Shown here: in pieces, positions 52,540 through 62,884 of the stretch
How the letters are laid out: each line of letters opens with the position of its first letter
Position numbering within the stretch: position 1 is the stretch's first letter
Source of the DNA: Rachicladosporium sp. CCFEE 5018
Taxonomy: Eukaryota > Ascomycota > Dothideomycetes > Cladosporiales > Cladosporiaceae
Length of the DNA: 64,000 nucleotides
Assembly (NCBI GenBank): GCA_002077045.2
Contig: KZ111141.1
Coordinates: forward strand, 2,156,087 to 2,220,086
Reading direction: 5' to 3'
Made by a program: the position numbers and the translations under genes
Notes under the pieces: generated by a model
The model's database searches: none
Seen by the model: only the letters and a program-made list of their open reading frames with translations
Told to the model about the DNA's origin: nothing

Positions 52540-53652
52540 ATGGCACCACCCCCCAGCACTCGCAAAATGACCACCTTCCTCCGCACAATCAGTTCGCGCT
52601 TCACCACCCCCTCCGCCTCTTCCAGCGATCTCACCTCCCTGCGTTCAGATGGCTTGCTCACTGCAAAGACACCTGCAGGTCTGTTCCCAACCACAACTGC
52701 AGAGGTAGACGGCGAAGACTGCCTGCATGACTGCGAGAGCTGCACTATCCATCTTCCGAGGAAGTGGGACATTGATGAAGATGACAAGCTTTACGGCAAC
52801 ATCAAAGGCTGGCAACGGCATTTACTCGTTGCGACGGGGAAGACGGATTGGGTGCGGGATGTGGAGGATGAGAAGGGGAGTGTAATGGAGGCTGTGGGGA
52901 AGGCTGCGAGTGCTGTAGAAGGCGGGAGGTTAATGCTGAGTGCGAGTAATATCCCGTTGCCGGATGGGATGGGGATCTATGGGCCCGAGAGGCGGACGAG
53001 CGTGCTTGTACTGCCGGCTTGGAAGTGGGTTGATGGGGTGAGGCCTGGGGATGTGGAAGGGTTGATCAAGGCAGTGGTGAACACGGCGCCGACGAATACC
53101 TCATCTCTGATTGCGGCGCAATCGAACGGCGTCACGAACGGTGTCACGAACGGCACACCCAATGGCACATCCAACGGCACATCCTCAAACGGCGACACAC
53201 ACCCTGAACCCAACACCTCATCATCACCCCTTACCCTCCCACCAGGCCTCTCCCTCCGGCCCTGCAACCACAAATACCTCATCCTTCTCTGCTCCCAAGC
53301 CACCCGCGACGCCCGCTGCGGGCAATCCGCCCCTCTAATCCGCCGCGAACTCGAACGCCATCTCCGACCTCTGAATCTCTACCGGGACCTCCACGATAGC
53401 CGACCAGGAGGCGTGGGAATCTACTTCATAAGTCATGTGGGCGGGCATAAGTATAGTGCGAATATGATGGTTTATCGAAGAGCGGAGGGAGATGAGATTG
53501 AGGGGGCGGGGCAGTGTATTTGGTTAGCGAGGGTGCGGCCGGAGGATTGCGAGAATATTGTACGGTATACGGTGTTGCAAGGGAAAGTTGTGAAGCCTGA
53601 ACGGCAATTGAGGGGAGGTTTTGATCGGGAGAGGGGGGTCGTGAGTTGGTAA
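52540..53652 (+). CDS. Apd1/Aim32-like thioredoxin-fold [2Fe-2S] protein
   Basis: 370 residues, single exon. The sucrase/ferredoxin-like fold is shown by CLHDCESCTIHLP (N-terminal cysteines), LLVATGKTDWVRDVED, HKYLILLCSQATRDARCGQS, and the diagnostic HVGGHKYSANMMVY. Apd1 and Aim32 bind a [2Fe-2S] cluster with two Cys and two His, matching CGQSAP and HVGGHK here. A poorly conserved insert (about residues 195-235) has tandem NGVT/NGTS repeats. The protein ends in ...VVSW. A C-terminal Trp resembles the short tail by which some clients are recognised by the cytosolic Fe-S assembly machinery; that reading is inference. It probably acts in cytosolic or mitochondrial redox stress tolerance. Confidence 0.87.
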   Translation: MAPPPSTRKMTTFLRTISSRFTTPSASSSDLTSLRSDGLLTAKTPAGLFPTTTAEVDGEDCLHDCESCTIHLPRKWDIDEDDKLYGNIKGWQRHLLVATGKTDWVRDVEDEKGSVMEAVGKAASAVEGGRLMLSASNIPLPDGMGIYGPERRTSVLVLPAWKWVDGVRPGDVEGLIKAVVNTAPTNTSSLIAAQSNGVTNGVTNGTPNGTSNGTSSNGDTHPEPNTSSSPLTLPPGLSLRPCNHKYLILLCSQATRDARCGQSAPLIRRELERHLRPLNLYRDLHDSRPGGVGIYFISHVGGHKYSANMMVYRRAEGDEIEGAGQCIWLARVRPEDCENIVRYTVLQGKVVKPERQLRGGFDRERGVVSW

Positions 53653-53748
53653 GACTGTGTGTTTTGGAGGCAAAGATGGGAGATTGTAATGCATATAGAC
53701 ATCGACATAGAGCGTTCATACATGGCTGGCGTATTAAGAATTCCAGAA

Positions 53749-54399
53749 TTAAGACGCCTCGCCCAGCACGACGTCCGTCTTCCCATCAAACGCCTCATAC
53801 TTCCACTCCCCGAACTTCCCTTCTAGCAGCCCTCGCTGCTTCTCCCACGCCGGCCCAACATTAAGTAACTTGAGCTCCTTCACCGTCACCTTCCCACCGT
53901 TCATCACATACCCCCACTCAAACCCCAAAATCGGCTTGATCGCCTTCGTCATCACCGCATCCTCCAAGTACGCGAGGAAGGAGTGACACGTCCAGTCCAA
54001 CTTCTCGTTGCGATCAGACCGAAATGGCGCATCGAACAACTGCGCCTCTGGCCCAAACCAGATGAACGGCGACCCCGAGCCCTCCGTGATAGGCAGTGGA
54101 TCGTGCGCCCATTTCGTCTCCTTCGCCGAGCTCTTGAAGTCCTGGTGAATGAACTGGATCCAGCCGTAGGTCGCTGCGTAGCCTTCATCCTCCGTGCAAT
54201 GGAGTTTTGCGGTCGTGACGGGGAAGTCTAGGTAGGTTGCTGGGGGAAAGGCTTTGGAGGGGAAGAGGAGAGGGTGCCCGACTTGGGAGGGGGAGGTGTT
54301 GGGGTGGATTGTTATGGTGAGTTGGGTTTTGTGGCGGGAGGGGAGGGTGAAGGAGAGAGAGAGGGATTGTTCTTGCGGTGAGGCTTGGGAGGAAGGCAT
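53749..54399 (-). CDS. conserved-looking unknown protein
   Basis: 216 residues, single exon, ATG at 54399. The sequence is soluble and rich in Trp and aromatic residues (GWIQFIHQDF, GSPFIWFGPEAQLFDAPFR, LDWTCHSFLAYLEDAVM), and looks like one compact globular domain with no membrane segment or signal peptide. I do not recognise the family. It converges with the Apd1-like gene with about 95 nt between stops. Confidence 0.7.
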   Translation of the reverse strand: MPSSQASPQEQSLSLSFTLPSRHKTQLTITIHPNTSPSQVGHPLLFPSKAFPPATYLDFPVTTAKLHCTEDEGYAATYGWIQFIHQDFKSSAKETKWAHDPLPITEGSGSPFIWFGPEAQLFDAPFRSDRNEKLDWTCHSFLAYLEDAVMTKAIKPILGFEWGYVMNGGKVTVKELKLLNVGPAWEKQRGLLEGKFGEWKYEAFDGKTDVVLGEAS

Positions 54400-55215
54400 G
54401 GTGAGGTGACTGTAGGGAAGGGGAGCTGGAGGGAGAGGGAACGGGGCTGATTTATACTAGGGCGACTTAGAGGTGAGTCTCGCGTGAGTAGAGCCCAGCA
54501 CTTGCATGCGTGAAGTGAGTGTCTGTGATGCGAGTCCGAGACGCGGAGTTCATCTTTGATCCGCACGAGGAGCTCAGTCGAGCCGTAGCAGTCGAGTGGT
54601 GGATCTACATGTAGTGGAAGTCGGGCTTGTTCACTGCGTCGGGGCCAGATTGTTAGCGCCGGGATGAGCCAGCCAATCAAAAGACAGCAATCTACATATA
54701 CTCTCCAACTCTGAAGCAGGAGGTAGCACTTCTATAACTAATCACGTCGAGTGCAGCGGAACCTCGACCGGTCGAGTATAACACGGTCTTGGAAAAATTG
54801 CCGGTCATCATCGCGTATATGACCAGCTAACTTCACGACGACATGACCGTCCACACGGCGCGTTTGGACACGATGCCTTGAACTCCGACGCGATATGAGC
54901 AACCACAACCTACAGATCCTCGAGGTGGAGCCCAATGAGCCACACAGATATCATGTCGGGCCACTGTATCTTCCTCACCGGCGCACCGGACGCCGAGAGA
55001 CTGGACTGGAGTGAAGTGACTTTACTATCTGCCAGCGAGTTCTCCCGCGATGTATCGGCTGAACACGAGTCTGCTAGCGTCGGATCTAGCCAGAAGCTTA
55101 GCAGCTCAGGCAAGTAGCGAAACGCGGCTCTGGACTTGTACATTGCAGCCGCATCCACAAGTCATATCACGAAGCTCGCCGTCGCCACACCCAACAACAG
55201 TTCTTCATCGTCACC
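54400..55215. promoter_or_regulatory. divergent intergenic region containing the left edge of block B
   Basis: Between the unknown minus-strand gene and RPN7 copy B. Homology to block A starts abruptly at about 55057. 54400-55056 is single copy in this window and shows no gene. Confidence 0.6.
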
Positions 55216-56802
55216 ATGGGTGAGCCACAGTATCTCCGCTACCCTCTTCTCCCCCTCGCACAGTCAGTCTTTACCCTCGCCTCGCCTTACACAGACAAAG
55301 GCGCCAAACACCAATCCCTGGAAACACTGCAAAATGCCATCCGTGAGAACAAGATGGCGCCGCTGTACCACTACCTCTCACATCCACAGACGGGAAAGCT
55401 GAATGCAAGCGGCGAAGGCGGGTCATCACAGTCACCAGTGAGCAGTAAAGCAAGCACAGCAGGCAAGGGCCAATCGCCATTCCAATTACTACGGAGAACA
55501 AGCAGCATCAACGCCCCATCGATACTGGGCGTGCTTGGTGGCAAGACTGACTCAAGTGTGGGGCTGCCGTGGGACGAGGCGCTCTACAAAGAGCTGGAGG
55601 AGGAGAACGAGAAGGAGCTTGAGGCGATCCAGAAGGAGGAGGATGAGGCAGTGGAGAAGTCAGGAGAGACCGAGATCGCCAGTGTGCAAGGAAAACGCGC
55701 AGAGTACTACGCCAAGATTGGCGACAAGGAGAAGTCATTGGCAGAGTTCGAGAAGCTGCTCGAGAAGACACACATCCTCGGCACCCGCATCGACATCGTG
55801 CTTGCCATCATCCGCATAGGTCTCTTCTTCGACGACAAGGTGCTTGTCAAGAAGTCGATAGACCGCGCTCAGCAGCTAGTGGAGTCTGGAGGTGATTGGG
55901 ATCGCCGCAACAGATTGAAGTCATACACTGGACTGCACCTCCTCACAATCCGCGCACACAACCTCGCCGCAGTACCCCTCCTCGACTCGCTTTCAACATT
56001 CACATCCACCGAGCTTTGCCCGTACAGCTCCATCGTCGTCTACGCGACACTGGCCGGCGCCGTTGCATTGCCCCGACGAGACTTCAAGACGAAAGTTGTC
56101 GACGCACCCGAGATCCGTGCAGTCTTCGGGTCCGCTTCGACAGAGGATCGTCTTGCTGCGCTATCAGGCTCTGTGTCAGCAGGTCCGGGAGCAGAATCTG
56201 GCGTAGATACTCCTCCCGTATCCAAGCCCGGTGCTGCGGTGAACCTCACAACACTCGGGACCGCCTCATCCTCCTCAGCGGCCGCGGTCTCTGAGGAGCC
56301 CGAAATAGACTTCACACCACTCGCGACCCTCATCTCCTCACTCTACGCTGGCAACTACGCATCATTCTTCAAAGCCCTCGCTACTGTCGAATCCGACTTC
56401 CTCTCGCGCGACCGATACCTATACGAGCACAAAGCCTGGTATGTGCGGGAGATGAGACTGAAGGCGTACTCACAGTTGCTGCAGAGCTACCGCGTAGTGG
56501 GTCTGGAGAGCATGGCGCAGAGCTTCGGTGTGAGCGTGGAGTGGCTGGACCGGGATCTCGCGCCGTTCATTGCCGGACGGAGACTGAACTGCGTCATCGA
56601 TCGTGTCAAAGGCATCATCGAGACACAACGGGGTGGAGGGAAGGATGGGCAGTGAGTGATCGCAACGATGACGTAAGCATGGACTGAGATGCTGACTTTG
56701 ACTCGCAGGTACAACGATGTCGTGAAGCAGGGCGATCAATTGATCACGAAGCTGCAGAAGTACGGGCAGGTCGTGAGACTGAGGGGCAGTGAGAGGAGCT
56801 GA
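55216..56802 (+). CDS. rpn7: 26S proteasome regulatory subunit Rpn7 (copy B)
   Basis: Exon 1 is 55216-56651, the intron 56652-56708, and exon 2 56709-56802 (509 residues), with the same architecture as copy A. Amino acid changes are few (KAAKHQ to KGAKHQ, AAIRKEED to EAIQKEED, one A/P change in the Ser-rich insert) and lie outside the PCI domain. Both copies look functional. Confidence 0.95.
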
Positions 56803-57162
56803 GCGTCTGCCTGGGCACATTGCGGTAAAAGTGGCACCTCAACGAATGTAGCCACCGGGCCGGCCTCGAACACAAACTCGCAACGACACATGCATCGAGT
56901 GATCATTGAAAGGCATGCTCCCTGGATAGAGGGCAGCTTGCGCTCCTTGCACAGCCTGCCTATCGACAAGCTCGCGGACGTCGCTCACGGCGGACAAACC
57001 AAACCAAAGCAAGGATACAATGTACGATACCGAGTATCAGCATAGCACCCATACAGCGAATGCATGCAAAACTCTTGAGCAAGCGCAGACCGCTTCATTG
57101 ACGCACAGCTGAGCTCACAATCTTTGCTGTCCCTTCCCAGCTCCCCCTCCACCTCATACTCA
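56803..57162. other. convergent spacer RPN7 / GFA gene (copy B)
   Basis: Counterpart of 12883-13241. No gene is seen. Confidence 0.5.
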
Positions 57163-57722
57163 CTATTCATACTGCGGCTCCAGCAACTTCTCCCCATCAA
57201 AGTAAGTATACTCCGCATTCTTGAAATCAACTTGATCATCCTAGCCTAGCATCTCTACTGTTAGCACACTCTCCCTTTACCACACCCCTACACATCCCTC
57301 GGCGACCGAGTCGCCAAGAGCACTTACATTTATGCCCCACTCGCCCCTCTGATGCACATCCACGCTCTGCCGGAAGTCTATCAACATCGACGACCCGCAC
57401 TTCGGACAGAACTTGTGCACGCGGGTCTTCGTTGCGAACGCATAACTCGCCAACTTGCTTTCGCAGTCGCCTTCGAAGTGGACGTTCTCGTCGAGGGGGT
57501 AGACGAGAAGGTAGCCTGCGAAGTGAGTAAATGAGGGCAGAGGATATGGGCAGGGCAAGGAATGAGTCGAAGCGAGGTTTGGCACGGACCGTTCTTGAGG
57601 CAGTAGGAGCAAGTGCAGTCGTTAATCGTTTCGGTGCCCTCTGGGGCGAGGGCATCGGGGAGGGTGAGCGTGAGGGTGATGAGGTGGCAGTGGCAGGTTG
57701 CTGTGTAAGTTTTGGGAGGCAT
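57163..57722 (-). CDS. GFA / CENP-V family zinc protein (copy B), altered last exon
   Basis: Exons 57590-57722 and 57328-57515 match copy A almost exactly. In the last exon a net 4-nt deletion near 57225-57232 would shift the frame if the copy A acceptor were used. Using the next AG, 5 nt downstream, the exon becomes 57163-57240 and reads NDDQVDFKNAEYTYFDGEKL to a normal end (132 residues). The zinc-binding cysteines are all in the first two exons and intact. Which acceptor is used is not known. Confidence 0.75.
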
Positions 57723-58179
57723 GGCTTTGATCTATACAACGAAGCGAAGACTTCGATCGAATGTGCGACTGTCAGGCGGTCTCTGTACCCAATGTGTTAT
57801 CTGTAGTCTACGAGGGTCTTGCTGCTCGCTCTATGCGTGCTTTGTAATCCTCTCGAGGATTGAGCTCTTGGCCTACACTCCATTGCATCAACGTTGCTCC
57901 CGAATCTCCGGAACTCAACTGTGAATTGAGCTTGTCAAGCGGCAGTGCTACGATGGGTCCCACGCACGAAACATACTCTCGCGATGCACTCTCAAAGGAG
58001 GTCTAGTGGCTGTAGCGTTCTGTCATCGCTGGATACGCAATGCTGGGCCGGAGATCGCCCACTCGAACCCCAGCGTTGATGTGGATATGAGAGCATCTAT
58101 AAGATGCGAGTAAACCTCTACGAAAGATCATATACTTACTCTCACCCCAATTTCACCAACTCGACGCCCCGTATCGAAC
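57723..58179. promoter_or_regulatory. divergent promoter region, GFA gene / SDR (copy B)
   Basis: Counterpart of 13806-14262, similar with scattered substitutions and small indels. No gene is seen. Confidence 0.4.
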
Positions 58180-59110
58180 ATGGCAGAGTCTACTTCACCC
58201 TCCAAGCTCTTCAGCGTAGAAGGCATGGTGGTAGTGATCACAGGCGGCGCCACGGGTTCGACTCGCTTTCACTTACTGCCTGGTAATCGATACTGATCCC
58301 TGCGCAGGCATTGGCCTCAAGATCACCAAAGCCTTTGCTCTCAACGGCGCAGCCAAAGTCTACGTCCTCGGTCGCCGTCAAGCAAAACTCGACGAAGCCG
58401 TTAAACTCTCCCCCTCAAACATCACGCCGATTATTTGCGACGTGACTGACAAGTCCTCTCTCCTCGCGGCTGCGGCCCAGATCAAGCAGGAAACCGGCCA
58501 CATCAACCTCCTCTGCTGTAATTCAGGCGTGATGCCTGATTCCATCCCGGTCAAACCGTCCGAAGTCCCTGTATCAGAGTACGCAGCTGCGGCTTTGCAA
58601 GTGAGCGACGGCTGGGACTTGGCGTTCGCTACGAACAGCACTTCCATTGCGCTCACCTCGTTTGCCTTCCTTGAGCTACTTTCAGCCGGCAACGAGAAAC
58701 GCAATGCTCCTGGCAGGGACTCCCAGATCCTAGTGACTTCATCCATAGCCGGCTACCTGCGTGTCCCCGGCTCGAACATGGCGTACGGCGCCAGTAAAGC
58801 CGCTGCGACGCATATGGTCAAGCACCTCTCCGGGACGCTGACACCTTACTCGATAAGAGTGAATGCTATCGCACCAGGCTTGTTCGAGAGCGAGCTAGCT
58901 AGCGGGCTGATCGGAGGGCTGGGAGTTGATGGTGATCCTACGAGAGAGAGGAGTGTGAGCAAAGGCATTATTCCTGCCGGCAGAGTTGGGAGGGAAGGAG
59001 ATGTGGTTGGCACTGTGCTATACATGGCTAGTGAGGCTGGAAGCTATCTCAATGGCGCCATCAATGTCATCGATGGAGGGAGGATAGGGCAGCTGCAGGG
59101 GACGTATTGA
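58180..59110 (+). CDS. short-chain dehydrogenase/reductase (copy B)
   Basis: Exon 1 is 58180-58255, the intron 58256-58307, and exon 2 58308-59110 (292 residues). The nucleotide-binding loop, CNSG, catalytic Ser and YGASK motifs are all retained. About 12 differences from copy A are seen over the 803-nt second exon, so both copies appear intact. Confidence 0.9.
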
Positions 59111-59379
59111 GGATGGAGATTGCAGATCATCTGAAGATGTGGTGACTGGCCGGCGATATACTTAACCAGATACATAGATGCTAGACTTGCTGTGAACGTT
59201 ACAGAGTAGACGATAGACACACTCGCTGCACCACATCTATGTCAACTTCTGATGGCGAATAGCTATTGGGGTGTGAACACGGCTCTGAACCGAATTCTTG
59301 CAATGATCAACGTGAATAAGTCATAAGTACACTACATACGCCTCCCCCGGAAGTTCCCTTCATCCATGCAATTTCTCGC

Positions 59380-61683
59380 TCACGACGCAGACGGCGTCGT
59401 TTCCGTCTGCGCTGCCGTACCATTCTGTTGTGGTGCTGCTTCCGTCTGCGGCTCAGCCTTCTCTTGCGACTCAGTCGTTCCATTCGATTGCGGCGCCTCC
59501 TCCTTCTTCGGTGCCGATTTCGTCTGTGGCGCCGCAGCCAACACCTCAGGTGTAGCTTGGTCTGAGTACTTCTTGAAGTTCTCGTTGAACAGATCCGCCA
59601 ACTTCGTCACCTCGCTCGTGAAATCTGTGCTGCCAGTCCAAGCCTTGGCGGGGTTGAGTACCTCATCTGGGACGTTCGGGCAGGATTTGGGCACGCTGAG
59701 GTTGAAGGTCTCGTAGGTCTCGTACTCGGCTTTCGCGAGCTCGCCGGAGTGAATGGCGTCGAGGATGGCGCGGGTATATTTCTGCAGAACTACATTAGTA
59801 TCGAAGATCTGGGAATAGCGTACGGAGCAGGCGACTTACCAGAGGGCAACGCTTGCCGCCGGTCGTGGCGCCAGCGCCGACCCAACCAGTATTAAGCAGC
59901 CAGGCATTGACCTTGTGCTCTGACATGAACTTGGCGAGCATAGTGGCGTATCTCATTGGGTGTAGTGCCAAGAACGGCTGAGCGAAGCAGGACGAGAAAG
60001 TTGCGGTAGGCTCGTTCACTCCGTCTTCGGTACCGGCCATCTTTGAGGTGTAACCGCTAATGAAATGGAACATTGTCTGCTCGGTGTTGAGCTTCGAGAT
60101 TGGTGGCAGCACACCTCGAGCGTCGCAGGTAAGGAGGACGATGTTCGTTGGGTGATTCGATGATACGCAGGGGATCTTGGTATTCTCGATGTATTCGATG
60201 GGATAGGCACAGCGGGTGTTCTCGGTCAATGTGATGTCGTCGTAGTCGACCGTTCGGGTCTCCGGGTCAAATACTACGTTCTCCAAGATCGAGCCGAACT
60301 TGATAGCGTTGTAGATATCGGGCTCCTTGTCGGCTGACAGCCCGATGCACTTGGCATAGCAGCCACCTTCGATGTTGAAGACACCTCGGTCGCTCCAGCA
60401 GTGCTCGTCGTCACCAATCAAGGCACGCTTGGGGTCTGCGGACAGAGTGGTCTTGCCAGTGCCAGACAAGCCAAAGAAGACTGTGACATCGCCATCCTTG
60501 CCCTCGTTGGCGGACGAGTGTAGCGTGAGCACGTTGTGCTTGACAGGCATCTCGTAGAACAGCACGGTAAAGATTCCCTAGGGAACGTCAGTTTAGTTCG
60601 CCATAGTGAAGGCAACAGATTTTGTCTCACCTTCTTCATCTCTCCAGCATACTCAGTACCAAGGATCACCATCTCCTTCTCGGCAAAGTTGATCGAGACT
60701 GAAGTCGCGGAGGTCATGCCAGTAGTCCATCGATTGGCCGGGAAGGCACCAGCATTGTAGATCACATAGTCGGGGTGAAAGTGCTCAAGCTCCTTTCTCG
60801 AGGGCCTGATAAGCATATTGCGCATGAAAAGGGCGTGGTACGCGCGAGCGCACACGACTCGGACATTGATTCGGTAGCGCTCGTCCCATCCTGCGAAGCC
60901 ATCGATAACATAGATGCGGTTTCGGGTGTTCAGGTAGTCGACTGCTCGTTCCCTGTTGATTTTCCAGACCTGTTGCAATCACGTGTCAGTAAGTGAGGTC
61001 TACCGTCTAGTCCTGCGACATTTGACACCTAGGAAGGTCTAGCCCGACAAACAGCCGCAACCAATGCCGCGGCCGACTGCACCCGAATTTGCGGGGCGGG
61101 AGCTCGGCATCCCACACGACAGTGACGTCGGCAGCTTCCCCCGCAGCAGTTCGCAACGCGCGCAGACGCGGCTGTATGCTCAAAATCATGTTGTCCATCA
61201 AAGGTGATAAGAAATTGTTGACTAACCTTCGGCGACATGGGCTTGTTCACAGGTCCCCACCAGACGTTGTCTTTCGAACTATCCTCCTCCACAATGCGCT
61301 TGTCGGAGGGCGACCGACCAGTCTTTGCGCCGGAGTATGCGGAGAGAGCACCGCTGGAGGTGATCGCGGATCCAGTCTCGTAGACGAGGGCATCTTCGTA
61401 TAGTGCAGGAACGGAAGGGTTTGCGATCTGTGAGCATGGTCAGTCATGAGAAAGCTGTAGATGAGTTGACCGAACGTACGATAGCGACGCGCTCGTAGTC
61501 GATGTGTGCCTTCTCGTGAAGCTCCTCTTCGATCTCAGTGTGCTCTACTTGCGGCCTGGAGAAACAGGGTCAGTTATGTATTCTGTGGGCAGCTTGGTCG
61601 TCATTAAAGACAACAGGAAAGAGCAGTACATACACAACACCCTTAGGATGCAATGCCGTCTTGTTCACGCCGTTGGCAACCAT
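59380..61683 (-). CDS. pckA: phosphoenolpyruvate carboxykinase (ATP), copy B, without the giant intron
   Basis: Six exons: 61634-61683, 61480-61555, 61227-61427, 60631-60969, 59840-60577 and 59380-59781. They total 1,806 nt (601 residues), exactly the coding length of copy A. The exon 60631-60969 runs uninterrupted through EYAGEMKK, where copy A has the 1,870-nt intron; the older intron after MKK (60578-60630) is shared. Intron 1 (61556-61633) has no visible similarity to its counterpart in copy A. All catalytic motifs, the C-terminal Q/E/T-rich tail and the open upstream frame from 61842 are shared. Confidence 0.93.
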
Positions 61684-62884
61684 GGTGACGATGCTTGAAG
61701 TCAATGAAGAGGAATGGAAATTGGATCGCTCCTGTTTGGCAATTTGTTCAGTAAGAAAATTGGAAGAGCCGTCTGGTGGTCCAGGAGTGTAAGACCGTTC
61801 TGGAGGGGCCGGACGTGTCTTTAAAGTAGCCTCGGAAGCCATTCAAACTTCAGAGGCTCGGGATAGCAACTGTTTCAATCGCTGGTGTTTGCCCCACACA
61901 AACTCGATTGCCGTATGGAGCTACACTGGGTTTCGCGGAGAAGCCGCGTGGTGATTGGTCTCGACGCTGGGCTGTAAGTCAGTGCCCGGGTAGTGTCGGG
62001 AGAGCTGCGAAGGCCACGATAATGGGTCGGAGAAACACGAGGCGCAGCAGGAGTCGCTAGAGATGCGCTGAGGCTGCGATTGCTGTCGGAGTGATATGCG
62101 TGCGGTCTAGACAGTCTTCGGGCATGACATGTGTGCAAACAGATGTTGAGCGATAAGCGCTATTTGAGGTCGGGACGGAAGAAAGGAAGTTGGAGGAGGA
62201 ATCTCAAGGCCATCCTTTACTAAGATCTACACATCCAATACGTCGGCCTGCAACTGCAAGCCAGTATCATGATCTCATATCACTAGGTATTATAATCATG
62301 AATTGCACGTCACCTTACAGACAGGACAGGGCAGGTCGTAGGCGACACCAACCACAGCCGTTTGACAAGCGACCCCGCAGTCAGTGCAAACGATCCGCTG
62401 CAAGCTGCAGATGCTGCGGCACGACTCTCGTTGCTGCTGAGCTTCGGCATTGAGACTGCCGTTCGATTTCCGTCTTCCGGCAACGAAGTCTGCTTCTCCT
62501 GGAGGAAGACTTGTGCCAAAGGCAAGAGTCTGAAGCTCAAGTTTGTCAGTCCCACGTGTGGCGGATGCCCGGAACAAGGCTCTTCCATGGCTTACCTCCG
62601 CTTTCTCCAAAGTCTGACCGCTCTCACGCTATCATGAATGCACCCACAACAGTCAGATGCGAAAATGCCATTTCTGTGAGAGTGCCGGTGTCTGGATGGA
62701 ACAGTCTGCTGTTCAGTGTGCCCTCTCTCTTGAAGGTCGCACAACGTACTCGCTATCGCAGGTGGGTCTATCGTAGCGCAGAAGCCTCTGGACTTGGGGA
62801 AAAGCGAAGGTTCCGTGTGGCACTAGTGCTCAGAGGAAGACTGCTCAAATAGCTCTGGACAACAAGATCACAGCCAAAGCGATT
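61684..62884. promoter_or_regulatory. pckA upstream region and 3' flank of the regulator gene (copy B)
   Basis: Counterpart of 19603-20801. A 104-codon minus-strand ORF (62296-62610) ends in CTDCG...CPVCK, like a small zinc ribbon, but copy A has a TGA and a one-base frameshift in it. I do not call it a gene. Confidence 0.4.

Noticed and set aside
62296..62610. Small cysteine-rich (zinc-ribbon-like) protein on the minus strand
   Set aside because: Copy A has a TGA and a one-base frameshift in the same stretch, and the opposite strand is also partly open. Neither strand shows clear constraint.
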